From the NCBI RefSeq assembly GCF_937881195.1, contig NZ_CALGFC010000056.1, positions 7,431 through 71,430 on the forward strand: DNA of 64,000 nt, given 5' to 3'. This DNA is from an uncultured Methanobrevibacter sp. Lineage in GTDB: Archaea; Methanobacteriota; Methanobacteria; Methanobacteriales; Methanobacteriaceae. The position numbers and the translations under genes were made by a program. The notes below the pieces were generated by a model, which was not told the DNA's origin, searched no databases, and was given only the letters and a program-made list of their open reading frames with translations. This document shows, in pieces, positions 59,239-64,000 of this stretch (position 1 is its first letter; every line of letters begins with the position of its first letter).

Positions 59239-59928
59239 ATGAGTAATTATATAAAGGCAATATTTAAATCTAGGCACAACCGTTTCATAGCAGAAGTGGA
59301 AATTGATGGAAATTTGGAAATTGCACATGTTCCAAATACTGGTAGGTGCAAAGAACTTTTAATCGAGGGAACAACAGTATACTTGTTACCCAGTGATAAT
59401 CCAAAAAGGAAAACTAAATATTCTCTTCATTTTGTAGAAAATAATGGAGTTCTTGTATCTATTTACTCTCAACAAGCTAATGAAATTGTTTATAATGGTA
59501 TTTTAAATGGAAAAGTAAAAGAACTTTTAAATTATCCTATTGTTGAAAGAGAAAAAAAAGTTGGAAACTCAAGAATAGATTTATATTTATCTAATAAAAA
59601 TGAGGATTGTTATTTGGAAGTTAAAGGAGTTACATTAGTTAGTAATAATTTAGCTATTTTTCCAGATGCCCCAACTGAAAGAGGAAGGAAACATTTAGAA
59701 AAATTAATAGAACTAAAAAAAGAAGGCCATAGGGCCATTGTTTTCTTTTTAATTCAACATCCCAATGGAAAAAAATTTAAACCTAATTGGAAAACAGATC
59801 CTGATTTTAGCAAAGCTCTTTCCAGAGCATCTTCTAGTGGCGTTGAAATTTTAGTTTATAAATCTAAAAACACTCTAGATAAAGTTGAAATTATAGAAAA
59901 AAGTCTGGAATTTGATCTTAAAAGATAG
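59239..59928 (+). CDS. sfsA: SfsA-family DNA/RNA nuclease
   Basis: 229 residues from ATG 59239. AIFKSRHNRFIAEVEIDGNL, then HVPNTGRCKELL, then GNSRIDLYLSN and CYLEVKGVTLV, with DAPTERGRKHLEKLIEL. These are the SfsA blocks, with the PD-(D/E)xK-like set Asp, Glu-x-Lys. Bacterial SfsA was first named for sugar fermentation stimulation and is now regarded as a nuclease. Ribosome site weak. Confidence 0.94.
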   Translation: MSNYIKAIFKSRHNRFIAEVEIDGNLEIAHVPNTGRCKELLIEGTTVYLLPSDNPKRKTKYSLHFVENNGVLVSIYSQQANEIVYNGILNGKVKELLNYPIVEREKKVGNSRIDLYLSNKNEDCYLEVKGVTLVSNNLAIFPDAPTERGRKHLEKLIELKKEGHRAIVFFLIQHPNGKKFKPNWKTDPDFSKALSRASSSGVEILVYKSKNTLDKVEIIEKSLEFDLKR

Positions 59929-60024
59929 TTTTTGAATTGTTTGGATTTAAATTAGAATAATTTTAATAAAAATATCTTTTATAAGTAATATCTAATAATT
60001 GAAAAATTATTTTTAATAATATTA

Positions 60025-60562
60025 TTATATTATTTCTTTAAAAACTTCACCTATGGGCTTATTATAACTATATCTGTATTATTATCGTAATTTGTTTTAT
60101 CCTTATTGATTAAAACTAAATTATCTCCTCTAAAATGCTCAATAAGTCCTGTTTCAGGATAAAAAATAAGGAAAGTTTCTCCAACAACTAATAAATCGGC
60201 AGCAGATATAAAATCAATAGCTCTAACCATAATTTCATTTTTAAGAGGTTCTTGATATAAAACTATATCTGGCTTTATAATACTTCCACAATATTTACAA
60301 GTAGTTATATTCTTAGAATTAACGATATAATCTAAATTATATTCTTCATCACAATTTATACAATAATTTTTTGAGACATTTCCGTGCAACTCTATAACAT
60401 TATTACTACCTGCTTTTTGAGGAAGTCCATCTACATTTTGTGTAATTATTGCTTTAATTTTTCCCATTTTTTCAGCTTATTAATTCCTATATGGGAATAA
60501 TTTGCATTTTCATATTTATAAATTAGATTCTCAGTATAATATTTATAAAATACTCCATTATG
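60025..60562 (-). pseudogene. Decayed Sir2-family NAD-dependent deacylase
   Basis: The longest intact piece (60051-60467) reads KIKAIITQNVDGLPQKAGSN, then CINCDEEYNLDYIVNSKNIT, CKYCGSIIKPDIVLYQEPLK and LVLINKDKTNYD: the catalytic, zinc and C-terminal parts of Sir2. Upstream in another frame, ENANYSHIGINKLKK continues the homology up to 60562 and joins after a one-base loss in an A-run at about 60468-60473. Downstream, IGEVFKEII in a third frame continues past the TAG at 60051 to a stop at 60025. The N-terminal GAGIS/NAD-binding third is missing. Two frameshifts plus truncation mark a pseudogene. Confidence 0.85.
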
Positions 60563-60754
60563 CTATAATTTTAATAAAAAAATTCTAATGAAATTTTATA
60601 ATAGCTTTAAAGAATTTATATGATACATTTTAATATATTTCCTTAATATTCAATTATTTTTTATTATTTTCTTATTTTATATTATTATTATTATTATTAT
60701 TATTATATTTTTTTATCATTATCTAATTGGTTATTATTAGTTTATAACTTATTA

Positions 60755-61378
60755 TTATTTTATAAGAATTCCAATTATTAAAAAAATCAATAATAAAGAT
60801 AATAGTATTAAAATAACTTTCAATAGATTTTTTAATATTTTCAGCACTGCTTTTTGGTCGGATAATTTTGATTTTTCTAATATTTCATTGATCTCTGATT
60901 TATTAAATCTGTTTGGAGGATTATGGGTTTTGTTTATTATGGTAAAACTATTTAAGATAACTTCTATATCATCTGTTAACAGATTCAGGTTTTTGTCAGT
61001 TACTATTTTAAATTGATAAATGTATTGATTTTTTATGAACCCAATAAACCTTTCTTCAATTTCCATATCTTCAAAATTTCTCTTAGTCCAAATATCCCAA
61101 GCTTCTAAATTGGCTATTGTTATCTTTTTAGTTTTTATAATCTCTGAATCAAAAGTATTTAAAATATATCTCTCTGTATATTTCTTATAATCATTATTTG
61201 TATGATTTTCTCCTTTATTATAATTTATGGGAATTTTTGATATATCAAGAATTGTTTTTTCACTTAAATTATTATATCTAGCAAAAATAGAAAAATAATC
61301 ATTCGATTTGTATTTTTTTGTCCAATTCTCATTATATTTAAATGAGATGTCTTCATCAGAATATACTAAAATAGGCAT
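60755..61378 (-). CDS. PsbP-like domain protein with C-terminal membrane anchor
   Basis: 207 residues, ATG 61378. The first 150 residues have the order of PsbP-like proteins of Methanobacteriales: ISFKYNENWTKKYKSNDYFS, then EAWDIWTKRNFEDMEIEERF, IGFIKNQYIYQFKIVTDKNL, ILNSFTII. The C-terminal 25 residues are hydrophobic (VILILLSLLLIFLIIGILI), a tail anchor. No N-terminal signal peptide, so the domain is probably inside the cell. Function unknown. Confidence 0.75.
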   Translation of the reverse strand: MPILVYSDEDISFKYNENWTKKYKSNDYFSIFARYNNLSEKTILDISKIPINYNKGENHTNNDYKKYTERYILNTFDSEIIKTKKITIANLEAWDIWTKRNFEDMEIEERFIGFIKNQYIYQFKIVTDKNLNLLTDDIEVILNSFTIINKTHNPPNRFNKSEINEILEKSKLSDQKAVLKILKNLLKVILILLSLLLIFLIIGILIK

Positions 61379-61535
61379 GATTAAACCTACAATTAATTAT
61401 TTTAATTATTTTAATTCATTTTTTAAGAAATAATTTTATTCATTTGTAATTTTAATAATCTTATTTAACTTAATATTAATTAAATAATTAATTCAATAGC
61501 TAATTAATTCAATAGCTAATTAATTCAGTATTTAA

Positions 61536-62081
61536 TTAATTTTTTTCTTTCTCTAATAATTCTAGATATGAGGTTCTCTCGAAACCAGAGATTATATCCA
61601 ATTTTTTAAATATATCGAATATTTTATCTATTTCTGATTCATAATCGCATCCTTCATCAATATCAGTTTCAATTTCCATATAAGGACCTAAACCAATAAC
61701 ATTATCAAGACTTATAATATACTGTTCAAGCAAATATATTGTTCTATTTTTTACAACTTTTGATGTTTCAACAAATTCTAGGGATTTAAATATATTGCTA
61801 ACTTTTTCAGAATCTTCAATTTTCACTTCAATTTCTTTTCTTGTTTTACTCTTTTCATCAATTTTAGGTCCTTTGTATGTTATATATGTTTCAAAAGAAT
61901 CTTCTATATTAACTTTTCTTATTCTCAGTGCTTCATCGGTTTTAGCAAAATCTTTTATTGGGCTATTAAAATATAAATCTTCTTGATGTTCAACATGTGT
62001 TTTTTTAGCACCAATCTTTTTCAAGCCTTTTTCAATGGAATCAAAATTATCTATTTTTGCTTTAACTTCTACTTCAATCAT
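61536..62081 (-). CDS. CYTH-domain protein (class IV adenylate cyclase/thiamine triphosphatase-like)
   Basis: 181 residues, ATG 62081 behind GAGGATAAA. It opens IEVEVKAKIDNFDSIEKGL with the E-x-E-x-K motif of CYTH proteins. Further charged positions lining the tunnel are DEALRIRKVN, TYITYKGPKI, KTRKEIEVKI and GPYMEIETDID. CYTH enzymes act on triphosphates with two metal ions; whether this makes cAMP or hydrolyses triphosphates cannot be told. Confidence 0.9.
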   Translation of the reverse strand: MIEVEVKAKIDNFDSIEKGLKKIGAKKTHVEHQEDLYFNSPIKDFAKTDEALRIRKVNIEDSFETYITYKGPKIDEKSKTRKEIEVKIEDSEKVSNIFKSLEFVETSKVVKNRTIYLLEQYIISLDNVIGLGPYMEIETDIDEGCDYESEIDKIFDIFKKLDIISGFERTSYLELLEKEKN

Positions 62082-62742
62082 TTTATCCTCTATAATTAAT
62101 TTTTCAATTTAAAAATAAATTTTAATTTAAAAATTTTAAAAATATAATTTATCATATTGTTTAATAGAGCATATAATATTATATTGTAAAAATAAGAGAT
62201 ATAATTTTGTATAAAATATTTATATGATGAATTATATAATATATTTTATAAAAATATAGTAAGCTTTATATAGTAGTATTTAGTTATTTTTATATTTACT
62301 CTTTATTTATAGTATAGATTTTTATATAATCTTTACAATATTCTCAAAAATAATTTTTATACTATTTATTATCTTAATTTCAATGCTATTTATAGAGTGT
62401 TTATTTTTATGCTTTCTTAGGGAGCGGAAAATATGATAATTTTATAAACTTTTTATTTAAACTTTTTATTTAAATTATTAATTTAATTATCTACTTTTGT
62501 TTTAGATTAAAACCGAGTAATGGTTGAATTACAATGTTAAAATTAATATCTAGGATTTTTTGCATATTTTAGGATTAATAATGCATTTTAAGTTTATATA
62601 ACAATTATAGAATATATTATATGCTTTTCATAAATTTTTCATGTTGAAATAATTTAAATAGGTTTATATAGTATATAAATTAAAAAATAGATAAAGTAAA
62701 TTATTACTATTTTTTTAAAATTTGATTGGGAGGAATCTTAAC
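62082..62742. promoter_or_regulatory. 661-base gap with the tbp promoter
   Basis: Divergent promoters for the CYTH gene and tbp. GTTTATATAGTATATAAAT at about 62662-62680 is a strong TATA box for tbp, which would start transcription near 62695 with a leader of about 48 bases. A small hairpin TGCAT/ATGCA with TTTTAGGATTAAT between lies near 62559-62584. No gene seen. Confidence 0.5.
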
Positions 62743-63288
62743 TTGACCGATGTTGATATTAAAATAGAGAACATTGTAGCTTCTGCAGCGATTGGAAAGG
62801 ATATAGAATTGACTGAAGTTTCCAAAGCTTTAGAAGGAGTTGATTTTAATCGAGAACAGTTTCCAGGACTTGTTTTTAAACTTAAAGAACCTAAAACTGC
62901 AGCACTTATTTTCAGTTCGGGGAAATTAGTTTGTACTGGAGCTAAATCCATAGATGATTCTATTTTAGCTATAAATAAAACTGTTGATTTGATGAGGACT
63001 GTTGATAAAGATATCCCTCATGAATTTGAGATTAAAATTCAAAATATTGTAGCTTCTGCCAACTTGGAAGCGACATTAAATCTAGAAGCAGTAGCTCTAG
63101 AGTTAGAAAATACGGAATACGAACCTGAGCAATTTCCAGGTTTAGTTTACCGTTTACAAGACCCTAAAGTTGTTTTATTATTATTTGGATCAGGAAAAGT
63201 AGTTTGTACTGGTGCAAAAACTAAAGATGATGCTAAGCTTGGTGTAGAAAGGGCCTACGATCGGCTTAGTGAGTTGGACTTAATATAA
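62743..63288 (+). CDS. tbp: TATA-box-binding protein
   Basis: 181 residues from TTG 62743, behind GGGAGG; the start MTDVDIKIENIVASAAIGKD matches the family. It is two direct repeats of about 90 residues: NIVASAAIGKDIELTEVSKA to FSSGKLVCTGAKS, and NIVASANLEATLNLEAVALE to FGSGKVVCTGAKT, the two halves of the DNA saddle. FPGLVFKL and FPGLVYRL supply the intercalating phenylalanines. It recruits TFB and RNA polymerase to promoters. The phosphatase gene follows after 12 bases. Confidence 0.97.
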   Translation: MTDVDIKIENIVASAAIGKDIELTEVSKALEGVDFNREQFPGLVFKLKEPKTAALIFSSGKLVCTGAKSIDDSILAINKTVDLMRTVDKDIPHEFEIKIQNIVASANLEATLNLEAVALELENTEYEPEQFPGLVYRLQDPKVVLLLFGSGKVVCTGAKTKDDAKLGVERAYDRLSELDLI

Positions 63289-63300
63289 TTGGTGATATGA

Positions 63301-64000
63301 TTGATTAAACTTGTAGTATTTGACTTAGATAATGTTATTATTGATGGTGAAGCGATAGATGAGATCGGGAAATTAGTAGACGTTCAAGAACAAATTGCGG
63401 AAATCACTGAAAAAGCTATGAATGGTGATTTAGACTTCGAAACATCTATAAAAGAAAGAGTTAAACTTTTAGAAGGTGCTTCTGTAGAAGACATCAAAAA
63501 ATTAAGCAATGAAATGAAGCTTATGGATGGGGCAGAAGAAGCTATCAAAGGTTTGAAAGATAATGGCTATGAAGTAGCAGTTATAAGTGGTAGTTTTGAT
63601 TTGATTGCTGACCCTTTAAAAGAAAAACTCAATTTAGATTATTTATATACTAATAAATTAGAGGAAAAAGATGGAAAATTAACTGGGGAGGTTAGTGGAC
63701 CATTAGTTGAAGGTTCTAAAGCTGATGTACTTAATGATATAATTGAAAATAATGATATTTCAATTGAAGAATGTATAGCTGTTGGTGATGGAGCTAATGA
63801 TATCTCTATGATTGAAATAGCACAGATTGGTATTGCATTTAATGCAAAACCTGCTGTTAAAGAAGTTGCAGATATAGTTTTAGAAGAAAAGAACTTAAAG
63901 GAAGTTTTAAATATTATAACTGATTTAAATTCCGAAGCTACTGAGGAAGCTACTGAGGAAGCTACTGAGGAAGCTACTGAGGAAGCTACTGAGGAAGCTA
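63301..64000 (+). CDS. serB: HAD-family phosphoserine phosphatase-like protein (3' end outside window)
   Basis: At least 233 residues from TTG 63301, with GGTGAT four bases before it. The HAD motifs are clear: FDLDNVIIDGEA (motif I; the usual DxDxT is DLDNV here), VISGSFDLIADPLKEKL (motif II), and GDGANDISMIEIAQIGIAFN (motif IV). SerB removes phosphate in serine synthesis. In motif I the second Asp is present but Thr is replaced by Val, so another substrate is possible. From 63934 the reading frame becomes an EATE repeat that runs off the window. It follows tbp, the same order I recall in Methanothermobacter. Confidence 0.85.
   Translation, partial: MIKLVVFDLDNVIIDGEAIDEIGKLVDVQEQIAEITEKAMNGDLDFETSIKERVKLLEGASVEDIKKLSNEMKLMDGAEEAIKGLKDNGYEVAVISGSFDLIADPLKEKLNLDYLYTNKLEEKDGKLTGEVSGPLVEGSKADVLNDIIENNDISIEECIAVGDGANDISMIEIAQIGIAFNAKPAVKEVADIVLEEKNLKEVLNIITDLNSEATEEATEEATEEATEEATEEA
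63934..64000 (+). repeat. 12-base tandem repeat coding for EATE, open at window edge
   Basis: GAAGCTACTGAG is repeated at least five and a half times without a single mismatch, in frame with the phosphatase. Perfect copies suggest recent expansion and likely length variation between strains. The end is outside the window. Confidence 0.9.

Noticed and set aside
62559..62584. TGCAT/ATGCA hairpin upstream of tbp as a riboswitch
   Set aside because: Only five pairs, upstream of the predicted transcript start, and no known motif.

Overview
The window looks like a chromosome segment of a methanogenic archaeon of the order Methanobacteriales, most like Methanobrevibacter. The DNA is very AT-rich. 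It carries a complete F420-reducing hydrogenase cluster (frhA-frhD-frhG-frhB), the methanogenesis enzyme Ftr, an archaeal TATA-binding protein, an archaeal Hjc resolvase, an archaeal RNase P RNA, A1:U72 initiator tRNA, a tRNA-Trp whose intron holds a box C/D guide, and two Asn-rich parallel beta-helix adhesin-like proteins of the kind abundant in gut methanogens. Ribosome binding sites are mostly GGAGG/GGTGA, TTG starts are frequent, and three genes have good sites spaced to ATT or GTT. No insertion sequence, prophage or CRISPR array was seen.

Layout. 1-12.3 kb is an accessory, surface-oriented region: a DUF4013 membrane protein (cut by the window edge), a secreted zinc amidohydrolase-like protein, a large membrane-anchored adhesin, a TetR regulator with repeats in its upstream region, a small unknown protein paired with a flavodoxin-fold reductase, two small membrane proteins (COG2426 type and TMEM175 type), and a run of four small secreted or membrane-anchored proteins, three of which share a C-terminal beta module and two of which share a 20-bp leader. 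12.4-15 kb has two tRNA-Arg genes flanking a startless open frame, then a PAC2-family protein and two PepSY-like proteins. 15.7-19.2 kb is the frh operon, and 19.9-23 kb has methionine aminopeptidase, two coiled-coil membrane proteins, initiator tRNA and rnpB. A second beta-helix adhesin fills 23.4-26.2 kb.

26.7-42.7 kb is mainly housekeeping: an AarF/UbiB kinase, the grpE-dnaK-dnaJ heat-shock genes with a divergent HTH regulator preceded by two copies of a GTAAC-N5-GTTAT operator, hypF and larB (both linked to nickel enzymes), a GNAT acetyltransferase, hisE, a CBS/ParB fusion, gatB and a radical SAM protein with an unusual CX4CX2C motif. 44-47.3 kb is a tRNA cluster (Asn, CAT-anticodon Ile2/Met, Glu, Leu, His, Cys, Trp) with a secreted protein and Hjc between. 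47.6-57 kb holds a metallo-beta-lactamase-fold hydrolase, the TrkA/TrkH potassium system, a TRAM protein, a UPF0104 membrane protein, Ftr, beta-carbonic anhydrase and an RCK potassium channel. 57.5-64 kb has Nnr, SfsA, a decayed Sir2 gene, a PsbP-like protein, a CYTH protein, TBP and a SerB-like phosphatase whose C-terminus runs into a 12-bp tandem repeat at the window edge.

Functionally, Frh, HypF, Ftr and carbonic anhydrase serve hydrogenotrophic CO2-reducing methanogenesis; Trk, the RCK channel and the TMEM175-like protein handle potassium; the chaperone genes form one controlled unit; and the adhesins and small secreted proteins make a cell-surface set. The most distinctive observations are the heat-shock operator pair, the tRNA-Trp intron guide that can be matched base by base to C34, the radical SAM spacing variant, the Sir2 pseudogene, the small secreted protein family, and the non-canonical start codons.
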